Source: RGIG2041 sp045652745
Lineage (GTDB): Bacteria; Bacillota; Clostridia; UBA1381; UMGS1253
Reading direction: 5' to 3'
NCBI GenBank assembly: GCA_045652745.1
Contig: JAZRUW010000030.1
Location: 1 to 64,000 of the forward strand
Length of the DNA stretch: 64,000 nt
The position numbers were made by a program, and so were the translations under genes. The notes beneath the pieces were generated by a model that was not told the DNA's origin, ran no database searches, and saw only the letters and a list, made by a program, of their open reading frames with translations. Shown here piece after piece: positions 33,237-42,106 of the stretch. How positions within the stretch are numbered: position 1 is the stretch's first letter; each line of letters starts with the position of its first letter.

Positions 33237-34272
33237 CCTTCTCTGCCTTGTAAATCTCGCCTAAGATTTCTTCAAGGCTATTGGAAATGCTGCCCAGTGC
33301 GGAAACCACCTTTGCGTAGTTCATACGCGTCGGCCCGACAATGCCGATTTTGCCGACGGTGTGTCCGCCCACAAGGTAACGCGCCGTTACCAGGGACGCA
33401 TCCTTCATCTGATCAATTTCATTTTCTTCACCAATCACAATATTGATAGGTTTATCCCTGTCACCCTGTTCAATCGCCATTTTCACACTCTGCTTATCTT
33501 CCAAAAGGCTGATGAGTTCTTTGGCACGCGAAAGTTCGTGATATTCGGGATAATTTAATAAGTGCTGCGGATTTTCCACGTAGATTTCCGAGCCGTTTAA
33601 CTCGCTGATGGTCTGATGCACGAACTGCAAAATCGGCATCAAAAGCGCACTATGTCCGCCAAGCACCTTTTCCACTTCGGCAAATTTTGCCATCGTGATT
33701 TCCTCAAGCATCAAACCCGTCAGTTTTTCATTGAGCACCGCAGAAACCTTTCTTAGTGTCTGCTCGTTTTCCTGCGTATTAATCATGCGGTTTTTGACCA
33801 CGCCGTCATTGGTGACTAAAACCAAAAGCGCGCAGTACGCATCCACCGGCACAAGCTCAAATCGCTTTACATACGCTTGTCTGAGTTCCGGCGTAACCGC
33901 AATCGTCGTATAGTTCGTAAGCTGCGAAATCGCGCGGCTCGCCTCATGAATAATGCGGTCAAGCTGGAGCATCCCCGCCGTAAAGAACCGGCGCAGTTTC
34001 ACCACATCTGCATGGTCCATGTTGTAGCGGTTCATCAGTTCGTTTACGTAGAAACGGTAACCGGCATCCGACGGCACACGCCCTGCCGAGGTGTGCGGCG
34101 AAATCAGATATCCCAAATCCTCCAAATCCGCCATTTCATTACGAATGGTCGCACTTGAAAGCCCCAAATCCACACGTTTCGCAATTGTTCTTGAGCCGAC
34201 CGGTTCGGCATTTTCGATATAATCTTCAATAATCGATTGCAAAATGACTTTTTTTCTGTCACTTAAGCCCAC
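33226..34272 (-). CDS. hrcA: Heat-inducible transcription repressor HrcA
   Basis: A 348-residue repressor that binds CIRCE with GroEL help. It has an N-terminal winged-helix domain (LGLSSATIRNEMADLEDLGY, then SPHTSAGRVPSDAGYRFYV) and the HrcA C-terminal domain (GPTRMNYAKVVSALG). The start is GTG 34272, 8 nt after GAGGAGG. It leads the operon and is itself controlled by the CIRCE just upstream. Confidence 0.97.
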   Translation of the reverse strand: MGLSDRKKVILQSIIEDYIENAEPVGSRTIAKRVDLGLSSATIRNEMADLEDLGYLISPHTSAGRVPSDAGYRFYVNELMNRYNMDHADVVKLRRFFTAGMLQLDRIIHEASRAISQLTNYTTIAVTPELRQAYVKRFELVPVDAYCALLVLVTNDGVVKNRMINTQENEQTLRKVSAVLNEKLTGLMLEEITMAKFAEVEKVLGGHSALLMPILQFVHQTISELNGSEIYVENPQHLLNYPEYHELSRAKELISLLEDKQSVKMAIEQGDRDKPINIVIGEENEIDQMKDASLVTARYLVGGHTVGKIGIVGPTRMNYAKVVSALGSISNSLEEILGEIYKAEKGGK

Positions 34273-34299
34273 CTTTGCCGCCTCCTCTTTTGTTTCTTG

Positions 34300-34326
34300 T
34301 TAGCACTCACACAAGAGGAGTGCTAA
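34300..34326. promoter_or_regulatory. CIRCE operator (HrcA-binding site)
   Basis: TTAGCACTC (34300-34308), 9-bp spacer, GAGTGCTAA (34318-34326): both arms exactly match the CIRCE consensus TTAGCACTC-N9-GAGTGCTAA. It lies in the expected start-of-transcription region of the hrcA promoter. Confidence 0.97.
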
Positions 34327-34338
34327 ACCACATGTAAT

Positions 34339-34367
34339 AAAATACCACCTTGCACCGCTTTTGTCAA
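34339..34367 (-). promoter_or_regulatory. Sigma-A-type promoter of the heat-shock operon
   Basis: Minus strand TTGACA (34367-34362), 17-bp spacer, TATTTT (34344-34339), followed within about 12 bp by CIRCE. Confidence 0.82.
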
Positions 34368-34394
34368 GATGGTATCCTATATTTTTAATGAAAT

Positions 34395-35339
34395 TCACGC
34401 TTCGTTCATATTTTCGCCAAACTTTTCATTTATATACGCCATTGCCTGCTCGACCATGTCGCCATGCGGGTCTAATTTTACAATACTGCCGTGGCGGTTA
34501 AACCATGTAAGCTGGCGCTTTGCATATCTTCTGGAATTACGCTTGATTAAGTCAATGGTGTCTTCCAAGCTGAGTTTGCCTTCCAGATAATCAAACACTT
34601 CTTTGTAGCCGATACCCTGCATCGAATTGAGTTCACGGGTATATCCCATGCGAATGAGCGTTTTGACCTCGTTGACCAATCCGTCATTAATCATATTATC
34701 CACACGCATGTCAATACGCTTATAAAGAGCTTCTCTGTCCCAATCCGGCATAAAGACGATATCGTTGTATGGACTTTCCTCCGCTTTGGAATTCTTCTTT
34801 TGGTCGGTAATGGTTTTACCCGTAGAATAATACACCTCCAAAGCACGAATGACACGTTTGAGGTTGTTGGGGTGAATGTTCATCGCCGCCTCGAAGTCTA
34901 CCTCGGAAAGCATACGGTGCACATACTCATTTCCCTTTTGGTCTGCCGTTCGTTCAAAGAATTTACGCAAATTGTAGTCGGTCTTCATCTCGGTTAATTT
35001 GATGTTCTGCAATAAGTTATCAATGTACATTCCCGTACCACCGGCCAGAATCGGCATCTTGCCCTGCATAAAGACTTTCTCAATGCAGTCTTTGGCCATC
35101 TTGGAAAATACGGCTACATTAAATTCCGTATCCGGCATAATACAATCCATGACATGATGCGCGATGCCGCTCATCTCCGCATAGGACGGTTTTGCCGTAC
35201 CGATGTTCATATATTTATAGACTTGCATACTGTCCGCCGAGATAACCTCGCCGTCGAGGCGTTGTGCCAGCGCAACCGCCAGTGCCGTTTTTCCGGACGC
35301 CGTCGGCCCGACTACGGCAACAAGTGGTATTTTCTTCAT
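34395..35339 (-). CDS. miaA: tRNA dimethylallyltransferase MiaA
   Basis: A 314-residue enzyme that prenylates A37 of tRNAs reading U-initial codons. Walker A GPTASGKT (11-18), SADSMQVYKYMNIGTAKP, AGGTGMYIDNLL and the C-terminal RRYAKRQLTWFNRH are diagnostic. The start ATG 35339 follows GGGGGAG; the frame continues upstream to 35417 into mutL. MiaB, which acts next on the same base, is encoded 5.3 kb upstream in the same gene series. Confidence 0.96.
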   Translation of the reverse strand: MKKIPLVAVVGPTASGKTALAVALAQRLDGEVISADSMQVYKYMNIGTAKPSYAEMSGIAHHVMDCIMPDTEFNVAVFSKMAKDCIEKVFMQGKMPILAGGTGMYIDNLLQNIKLTEMKTDYNLRKFFERTADQKGNEYVHRMLSEVDFEAAMNIHPNNLKRVIRALEVYYSTGKTITDQKKNSKAEESPYNDIVFMPDWDREALYKRIDMRVDNMINDGLVNEVKTLIRMGYTRELNSMQGIGYKEVFDYLEGKLSLEDTIDLIKRNSRRYAKRQLTWFNRHGSIVKLDPHGDMVEQAMAYINEKFGENMNEA

Positions 35340-35382
35340 AAATTTCTCCCCCAACCCGGCAAGCGCGCCGGTCACGGCCCAC

Positions 35383-37368
35383 TTACACGATTCGTTTAAA
35401 CTGTTTTTCAATTTCATACTTGGTCATAGAAATCATAATCGGCCGCCCGTGCGGACAGGTATTGATGTTTTCCATTTCCAGTACACGCGCAATCAGCGCA
35501 TAGATTTCTTCTTCCCCCAGGGACTGATTGGCCTTAATCGCCGATTTGCAGGCGATGGTATAGAGCGCGCGCAGACTCTGCTCGCTGATGACATCCCTTT
35601 TGTGCGCCATCATCTGCCCGACCAACTCCGTAAACAAACTTTCCGCATCCTCCATGCTGACTTGTTGCGGTAAAGTATTTAAGCATACGCTTGTGCCGCC
35701 GAACGGCTCAAATTCAAAACCGAGCGCATAAAGCGTCTGCTCATTTTCGGTTACATAAGCAAACTCCGCTGCAGACAATGTAACCACTGTGCCGCCCAGC
35801 AAACACTGCTTTGTCACCTGCCGCGCATCATAGAGCGCTTTTAACTCCTCATAACGAATACGCTCATGCGCCGCATGCTGGTCAAGCATCAGCATCGTAT
35901 CGTCTTTTTCTAAGATGATATATGTCGAAAACAACTGTCCTACAATCTTATAACTCTTGGCATCTTCGCGCGGTTTATTCTTGCTTTCCTGTGGCATTTG
36001 TGCCGGCAACTCCGGCTGCTCGGCCGCCTGTGGACAGGTATCCTCTTTTACCTCAATCTCTTCAACAACCGCTTCATCTTCCGACATTGAAAAATCCGGT
36101 ACAAGCGTCTTTTTCACTTCCTGCTTCGCTACAACATACTTTTCGCCTTCCGGTTCGGCAAGTGTCTTTGCCTCGGACTGCAATTGCGCCGCAACCATTT
36201 GCGTTTCTCTGTATGCCTTTAACGTCTGCACCGGCGGCGTCTCTTCTTTTTGCGTCGGCGGCGCTTCTGCAGGTTTTTCTTCCGTCAAAGCAACCTGTTC
36301 AGCCTTTTTATCCTCCGCAGGCTCTACCTCTAATTTGTAAGCATTCTTTTTTTGTGCAAACGTCATTTCCGGTACAGTCGGTTTTTGGTACAAAGCATTT
36401 TTTACAGCCCAGTATACCGCATCAAAAACCTTCTTTTCATCCGAAAATTTGACTTCCGTTTTGTGTGGATGTACATTGACATCCATAAACTCGGGCGCAA
36501 TTTCCATACAAATTACCGCGAACGGGAATTTGCCGCCCATGAGTTGATTTCGGTACGCCTCTTCCAACGCCACCGTCACCGAACGGTTTTTGATATATCT
36601 TCCGTTGACAAAGAAGCTTTGGCAAGCGCGGTTGGGCCTGCTGATTTGACTTTTACCGATAAACCCGTAGACGCGCACCGGAAACTCGCCGTATTCAATT
36701 GGAATCACATTTGCCGCATAGTCCTTTCCGTATACGGTGTAAATGGCATTGACCATCTTGTTATCTCCCGACGAGAAAAAGACTTGTTTTCCATTTTGAA
36801 TAAACTTAAATGAAATATGCGGATTGACCAAAACAAACTTTTGGACAATATCTGCAACATATCCGCCCTCCGTTGCATCCTTTTTCAAAAACTTCATGCG
36901 CGCAGGCGTATTGTAAAATAAATTCTCCACCTCAATCGTTGTACCGTCCGGCGCACCGACCTCGCAGACATCCTCCATTTCGCCGCCTGCCACAAACACG
37001 CGCGTGGCTGTTTTTTCACTTTTTTGTTTTGTGGTCATTGTAACCTTGGCAACTGCCGCAATAGAGCAAAGCGCCTCACCGCGAAAACCGAGTGTACCGA
37101 TTTTTGCCAAATCGTCCGCTACGGAGATTTTACTGGTTGCGTGGCGCATAAATGCAACGCCGACGTCCTCGGGCGCAATGCCCTTGCCGTTATCCGTTAC
37201 ACGGATATAACGGATACCACCGCCGCGAATTTCCACGCAAATCGAATTTGCACCGGCATCAATCGAGTTTTCTATAAGTTCTTTAACCACCGAGGCCGGT
37301 CGCTCGACCACCTCACCTGCCGCAATCAAATCGGCAACGCTTTTATCCAATACCTGAATGATACCCAA
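35383..37368 (-). CDS. mutL: DNA mismatch repair protein MutL
   Basis: A 661-residue MutL. The GHKL ATPase domain has ELIENSIDAGA, TDNGKGI and GFRGEALCSIA. A Pro/Glu-rich linker spans about 345-460. The C-terminal domain carries the endonuclease motif DQHAAHERIRYE and CPHGRP, so this is a nicking MutL, as in Bacteria without MutH. The start is TTG 37368, 7 nt after AGGAGG. It follows mutS closely. Confidence 0.96.
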   Translation of the reverse strand: MGIIQVLDKSVADLIAAGEVVERPASVVKELIENSIDAGANSICVEIRGGGIRYIRVTDNGKGIAPEDVGVAFMRHATSKISVADDLAKIGTLGFRGEALCSIAAVAKVTMTTKQKSEKTATRVFVAGGEMEDVCEVGAPDGTTIEVENLFYNTPARMKFLKKDATEGGYVADIVQKFVLVNPHISFKFIQNGKQVFFSSGDNKMVNAIYTVYGKDYAANVIPIEYGEFPVRVYGFIGKSQISRPNRACQSFFVNGRYIKNRSVTVALEEAYRNQLMGGKFPFAVICMEIAPEFMDVNVHPHKTEVKFSDEKKVFDAVYWAVKNALYQKPTVPEMTFAQKKNAYKLEVEPAEDKKAEQVALTEEKPAEAPPTQKEETPPVQTLKAYRETQMVAAQLQSEAKTLAEPEGEKYVVAKQEVKKTLVPDFSMSEDEAVVEEIEVKEDTCPQAAEQPELPAQMPQESKNKPREDAKSYKIVGQLFSTYIILEKDDTMLMLDQHAAHERIRYEELKALYDARQVTKQCLLGGTVVTLSAAEFAYVTENEQTLYALGFEFEPFGGTSVCLNTLPQQVSMEDAESLFTELVGQMMAHKRDVISEQSLRALYTIACKSAIKANQSLGEEEIYALIARVLEMENINTCPHGRPIMISMTKYEIEKQFKRIV

Positions 37369-37383
37369 CGGTGCACCTCCTTT

Positions 37384-39972
37384 TTACATTTCTTTTGCTT
37401 TATTTACCAGTTCGTAAAGTTTATTTAACGCTTCAATCGGCGTAAGAGTCGTCACATCCAGACGTCGAAGCTCTTCCGTAAGCACACCCTCACCGAGCGA
37501 AAGTTGCATGCCGCCCGACGGCTGTGCCTCGCTTCTCGGCTTCAACTCCGCGTCGTCCGACTCGAGCATTTTTAAAATTTCCTTTGCGCGGCTCGTGACC
37601 TCACCCGGCACACCGGCCAGTGCGGCAACTTCAATACCGTAACTGCGGTCTGCCCCGCCAGATATGATTTTACGCAAGAATGTAATCGAATCGCCGCGTT
37701 TTTTCACGGCAATGCTGTAATTTTTCACGCCGCTTTCTTTTTCTTCGAGCGCGGTCATTTCGTGATAATGTGTTGCAAACAGTGTCTTTGCACCGATTTT
37801 CTTTTTCGACAAAACATATTCCGCAACCGCCCACGCAATCGAAAGGCCGTCATATGTACTCGTACCTCTTCCGATTTCGTCAAAAATCACAAGCGAGTTT
37901 TTTGTTGCGCCCGACAAAATGTTGGCCACCTCGGTCATTTCGAGCATAAAAGTACTCTGTCCCGTCGACAAGTCATCCGATGCACCCACACGGGTAAACA
38001 CTTTGTCGACGATACCGATTTTTGCCGCACCTGCCGGTACAAAGCTACCGATTTGTGCCATAATGACAATCAATGCCACCTGACGCATATAGGTCGATTT
38101 ACCTGCCATGTTCGGACCGGTAATAATGCAAAGTCGGTTCTCTTCCGTATCCAAAACGGTATCATTGGGTACAAAAAGTTCACCTTTAAGTACCTTTTCC
38201 ACCACAGGATGTCTGCCATCCGTGATTTCAATTCTGCCGTCCGTATCGATTTGCGGTCTGCAATAGCCGTTTTTGTCTGCTACTTCGGCCAGTGCCGTCA
38301 GCACATCCAAAACGGAAATCGCATTCGCCGTTCTTCTCAAGCGGTCAAGTTCCCCGGCCACGCAAGCCTTGATTTGTTCAAACAAATGGAGTTCCAGTCG
38401 CAAAAGTCTGTCCTTACCGCCTAAAATAATATCTTCAATTTCTTTCAGTTTCGGCGTGATATAGCGTTCACCGTTGGTCAATGTCTGCTTTCGGATGTAG
38501 TAATCCGGCACAGCGGACACCTGTCCCTTGCTGACCTCAATATAATAGCCGAATACCTTGTTATAGCCTACTTTTAATGTTTTGATGCCCGTTGCTTCAC
38601 GCTCGTGTGCCTGCACCTCGGCAAGCCAGTTTTTCCCTTCGGTTTCCGCCACGCGAAGCGCATCAATTTCCTGATGATAGCCCGCTTTAATGATACCGCC
38701 GTCTCTTGCCAGAGCCGGTGCATCTTCATCTATGGACTTTTCCAAAAGTTCGTAAACATCTTCGAGCGCATCAATATCTCGATTCTGGCGCACCGCCATA
38801 TCGCTGCTGCACGAAGAAAGTTTTTCTTTCAGCTCCGGCAAACGCGAAAGCGATTGCTTTAAAGAGAGCATATCCCTCGGATTTGCACTGCCCAAAGAAA
38901 TACGGTTGATAATTCTCGTAATATCATAAATGCCGTCAAAAATCTCTCGCATTTCATCACGCAAAAGCATGCTGGCTTTAAATTCTTCCACACCCGATAG
39001 ACGGCTTTCAATTTCCGCTTTGGAGATAAGCGGTTTTTCAATCCACTGGTGCAAAAGTCTGCCGCCCATGGAGGTTTTTGTTTTATCAAGCACCCACAAA
39101 AGCGAACCGCGTTTTGCCTTATCGCGCATCGACTCCGTCAGTTCCAAATTACGACGGGTATTATAATCAATCCCCATATATTCTACACAGTTATATACTT
39201 TCAATGAAAATATCTTAGAAAGTTGCATTTTCTGCGTATCAAACAAATAACGAAGCGTACCGCCGACCGCACAAACCAAAATATCTTCCTCCGGCAAACG
39301 CAATGCGTCCAGCGTGCTTACCTGCCACGCATCTAAAACGGTCTGCTTTGCCTGCATGTAATCAAACAGCTCATTTTGCTTTGCGCTCATATACACATCG
39401 TGACGCAGTTTGATTTTATGCATCAGCTTTTCCTGCGCCGCAGGATTGAACACGACTTCCGTCGGTGCAAAGGATGCAAGTTCACTCAAAAGCGCATTTT
39501 CCTGCTTGTCCGTCAGTTTGGTTGCAAACAGCTCGCCCGTGGTAATATCCGCAAATACGAGTGCAATCTCGCCCTCGCTATAATAAACACAGCAAAGGAA
39601 GTTATTCTTTTTTTCATCGAGCACGGCGCTGTCTGTCACCGTACCCGGCGTGATAATACGGATGACATCGCGGCGCACCAACCCCTTGGTGCTGGCAGGG
39701 TCTTCCGTCTGCTCACAAATTGCCACCTTGTAGCCCTTACCGACCAGACGCGCGATATAGGAATCTGCGCTGTGAAACGGCACACCGCACATCGGTGCAC
39801 GCTCTCCGCCGCCGCTGTTTCTGCCCGTAAGCGTCAGCTCCAGCTCTTTGGATGCAATCAGCGCATCTTCATTAAACATTTCATAAAAGTCACCGAGCCT
39901 GTAAAACAGAATGCAGTCTTCATACTGCGCCTTAATCTGTTCATACTGCTCCATCATCGGTGTTGTAGCCAT
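37384..39972 (-). CDS. mutS: DNA mismatch repair protein MutS
   Basis: An 862-residue MutS. The N-terminal mismatch-binding domain contains FYRLGDFYEMF (the Phe-x-Glu mismatch contact). Later come the connector, the lever/clamp helices and the ATPase with Walker A GPNMAGKSTYMRQ, LVIFDEIGRGTSTYDG and FATHYHE. The start is ATG 39972 (MATTPMMEQYEQ) after GAGGTGG. Two fold-back repeats separate it from ylbF upstream. Confidence 0.97.
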   Translation of the reverse strand: MATTPMMEQYEQIKAQYEDCILFYRLGDFYEMFNEDALIASKELELTLTGRNSGGGERAPMCGVPFHSADSYIARLVGKGYKVAICEQTEDPASTKGLVRRDVIRIITPGTVTDSAVLDEKKNNFLCCVYYSEGEIALVFADITTGELFATKLTDKQENALLSELASFAPTEVVFNPAAQEKLMHKIKLRHDVYMSAKQNELFDYMQAKQTVLDAWQVSTLDALRLPEEDILVCAVGGTLRYLFDTQKMQLSKIFSLKVYNCVEYMGIDYNTRRNLELTESMRDKAKRGSLLWVLDKTKTSMGGRLLHQWIEKPLISKAEIESRLSGVEEFKASMLLRDEMREIFDGIYDITRIINRISLGSANPRDMLSLKQSLSRLPELKEKLSSCSSDMAVRQNRDIDALEDVYELLEKSIDEDAPALARDGGIIKAGYHQEIDALRVAETEGKNWLAEVQAHEREATGIKTLKVGYNKVFGYYIEVSKGQVSAVPDYYIRKQTLTNGERYITPKLKEIEDIILGGKDRLLRLELHLFEQIKACVAGELDRLRRTANAISVLDVLTALAEVADKNGYCRPQIDTDGRIEITDGRHPVVEKVLKGELFVPNDTVLDTEENRLCIITGPNMAGKSTYMRQVALIVIMAQIGSFVPAGAAKIGIVDKVFTRVGASDDLSTGQSTFMLEMTEVANILSGATKNSLVIFDEIGRGTSTYDGLSIAWAVAEYVLSKKKIGAKTLFATHYHEMTALEEKESGVKNYSIAVKKRGDSITFLRKIISGGADRSYGIEVAALAGVPGEVTSRAKEILKMLESDDAELKPRSEAQPSGGMQLSLGEGVLTEELRRLDVTTLTPIEALNKLYELVNKAKEM

Positions 39973-40011
39973 AAGCCACCTCACAAATATAAATTCATTT
40001 TCAATCGTTCA

Positions 40012-40109
40012 AAAGTGGGAATTTAGATGCAGCGCAAGGAAAAAGCGCAGCGCTATATTTTTATATGCGCGAGTCTTCCCCAAAGTATTTTACAAATTCA
40101 CTCCCGTGT
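40012..40109. repeat. Fold-back repeat, copy 1, between ylbF and mutS
   Basis: Its first 62 bp (40012-40073) are repeated with a single mismatch at 40115-40176, a period of 103 bp. The end near 40094-40105 (AAATTCACTCCC) is an imperfect inverted match to the start (GGGAATTTAG), so the unit can fold back. It lies in the gap upstream of mutS and is non-coding. Confidence 0.75.
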
Positions 40110-40110
40110 A

Positions 40111-40214
40111 TTTTAAAGTGGGAATTTAGATGCAGCGCAAGGAAAAAGCACAGCGCTATATTTTTATATGCGCGAGCATTTTGACGAAGCGATGCGCTAA
40201 ATTCACCTTTAAAA
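40111..40214. repeat. Fold-back repeat, copy 2, abutting the ylbF stop
   Basis: A 104-bp unit. TTTTAAAG at 40111-40118 and CTTTAAAA near 40207-40214 are inverted, and the symmetry extends inward (GAATTTAG against CTAAATTC, then GC-rich blocks). The centre GCGCTATA-TTTT-TATATGCGC is a second hairpin. The unit ends one base before the ylbF stop codon, so the ylbF transcript 3' end would fold on it. Confidence 0.78.
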
Positions 40215-40601
40215 TCAGTGGCAGCCGCCGCAAGTGGAACAATTATGCGTACACCCGTCCGGGTCCTCGCCGGTGATGAAATGGGTGAGGATGCTGTTGA
40301 CTTGGTTTACGATGGCATCGAGGGCCGCACGGGATTCCAAAAACTCAGAAATAACTGCGTTTTTGGTGAGTTTTTCAAATTCTGCGGAAAGCTCTTGCTG
40401 AATTTTTTCCATTTCTTCTTTGGTGATATCTTCTTTTTGTGCACGCTGTGCAAGCTGCATACGGGTGAGGTTATACTCACCGATGAGTTTTTGCGCTTCG
40501 GCATCATTTTGCTGTGCTTCCTCAGCAGCCTTTACACGTGCCATAATTTCACTGTCACGAATTGCTTCGCCGAGTTGTCTTGCCATATCGAGAATTTCCA
40601 T
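40215..40601 (-). CDS. ylbF: YlbF family regulator with Cys-rich C-terminus
   Basis: A 128-residue helical protein of the YlbF/YmcA family (MEILDMARQLGEAIRDSE, then a helix region ELSAEFEKLTKNAVISEFL). In B. subtilis YlbF, YmcA and YaaT form an Fe-S-containing complex that guides RNase Y and affects sporulation and competence. The end CTHNCSTCGGCH has four cysteines and two histidines, a likely metal site. AGGAGG precedes the ATG. It lies 20 nt after miaB. Confidence 0.9.
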   Translation of the reverse strand: MEILDMARQLGEAIRDSEIMARVKAAEEAQQNDAEAQKLIGEYNLTRMQLAQRAQKEDITKEEMEKIQQELSAEFEKLTKNAVISEFLESRAALDAIVNQVNSILTHFITGEDPDGCTHNCSTCGGCH

Positions 40602-40621
40602 TGTTGTTTCCTCCTGAAGGT

Positions 40622-42034
40622 TTATTTGTTATTTATAATTTCTCCTTTGAGATACCAGGTCATTGCTTCGGTAATTTTTACATGAAGCATCTGACCGATA
40701 CAATCGACAGGTGCTTGCAGGTGAACAAGTTTGCCGCCTTCGGTTCTGCCGGTTAGGATGCCAGGGTCGGTTTTACTGGTGCCCTCTACGAGCACGGTTT
40801 GCTGCGTGTCGACGTAAGCATCATTGATTTCGCGCGAGATTTTATTTTGCACCTCCAAAAGGCGGTCAAAATTTTTGTGAATCTGCGCATCCTCTAATAC
40901 AAACTCCATTTCTGCCGCCGGCGTGCCGACGCGTTTAGAGTAGATAAACGAATAAATTGAATCATAACGCACCGCTTCAATCAAAGAGAGCGTCTGTTCA
41001 AAATCTTCTTGTGTTTCCGTAGGGAAACCGACAATAATATCGGTTGTAAGCGTGATATTCGGCACGGCACGACGCAGTTTTTCGATTTTTTCGATGTACG
41101 CTTCGCGCGTATAACGGCGGTTCATTTTATCCAGTACCGCATTACTGCCCGACTGTACCGGAAGATGCATCTGCGCGCACACCTTGTCGTTGCCTGCAAT
41201 TACATCAATTAACTTATCCGAAAAATCTTTCGGATGCGAGGTCATAAAGCGAATACGGTAAATCCCCTCCACTTCGCTGACTTTGCCAAGCAAATCTGAA
41301 AAATCAATTTTTTCGTCTAAGTCCTTACCGTAGGAATTCACATTCTGCCCCAAGAGCATAATTTCCTTATATCCGTTTTGCGCAACCTGACGCACCTCAG
41401 CTAAAATATCCTCTACCGCACGCGAGCGCTCACGACCGCGCACATAAGGCACGATACAGTAGGAGCAAAAGTTATTACAGCCGTACATAACCGAAATATA
41501 GGCCGTTGTCCCTTTCGCCCGCACAATCGGCATCTGCTCTGCAATCGCACCGTCCGAGTCAATAATATGAATACAGCGCATGCGCTCGCTTTCCACCTTC
41601 CACAAAAGTTCGGGCAAGGTGTAGAGCGTATGGGTACCAAATAATATATCTACATGTTTAAATTTCTTTTTCACCTGCTCGGCAATATGCTTTTGCTGCA
41701 TCATACAGCCGCAAATACCGATAATCAAATCCGGCTTTTTGCGTTTCAAGAGTTTGAGCGCGCCCAGATTGCCGAACACACGCTGCTCCGCATTTTCACG
41801 AACCGCACATGTGTTGTATATAATGACATCCGCCTCTTCCGGCGTTTCACAAAAGCCGTATCCGGCTGCCGCAAGCATACCGCGGATGCGTTCGGAATCG
41901 TTTTCATTTTGCTGACATCCGTAAGTGACAACCAACGCTTTTTTCTCGCCCCCTGCCGCATGCAATGCATACAGTTTGTCCGAAAAATCAGCCTGTCGCT
42001 CCATTTCAGCCTTCGATATGTGTTTGTCTGCCAA
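40622..42034 (-). CDS. miaB: tRNA-2-methylthio-N6-dimethylallyladenosine synthase MiaB
   Basis: A 470-residue radical-SAM methylthiotransferase that adds CH3S to i6A37 of tRNA. The N-terminal MTTase domain has VTYGCQQNENDSERI and GCMMQQ; the radical-SAM triad is CNNFCSYC (CxxxCxxC), followed by VRGRERSR; a TRAM domain ends the protein. The likely start is TTG 42034 (LADKHISK), 8 nt after GGAGG; the frame extends to 42088 without a ribosome site. Confidence 0.95.
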   Translation of the reverse strand: MADKHISKAEMERQADFSDKLYALHAAGGEKKALVVTYGCQQNENDSERIRGMLAAAGYGFCETPEEADVIIYNTCAVRENAEQRVFGNLGALKLLKRKKPDLIIGICGCMMQQKHIAEQVKKKFKHVDILFGTHTLYTLPELLWKVESERMRCIHIIDSDGAIAEQMPIVRAKGTTAYISVMYGCNNFCSYCIVPYVRGRERSRAVEDILAEVRQVAQNGYKEIMLLGQNVNSYGKDLDEKIDFSDLLGKVSEVEGIYRIRFMTSHPKDFSDKLIDVIAGNDKVCAQMHLPVQSGSNAVLDKMNRRYTREAYIEKIEKLRRAVPNITLTTDIIVGFPTETQEDFEQTLSLIEAVRYDSIYSFIYSKRVGTPAAEMEFVLEDAQIHKNFDRLLEVQNKISREINDAYVDTQQTVLVEGTSKTDPGILTGRTEGGKLVHLQAPVDCIGQMLHVKITEAMTWYLKGEIINNK

Positions 42035-42067
42035 GTCATTCACCTCCGAAAGATAGGCTAAATTTAA

Positions 42068-42096
42068 GTATACCAAATCCGGCGGCAAATTTCAAC
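42068..42096 (-). promoter_or_regulatory. Sigma-A-type promoter of miaB
   Basis: Minus strand TTGAAA (42096-42091), 17-bp spacer, TATACT (42073-42068). Confidence 0.7.
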
Positions 42097-42106
42097 AAAT
42101 AATTTC

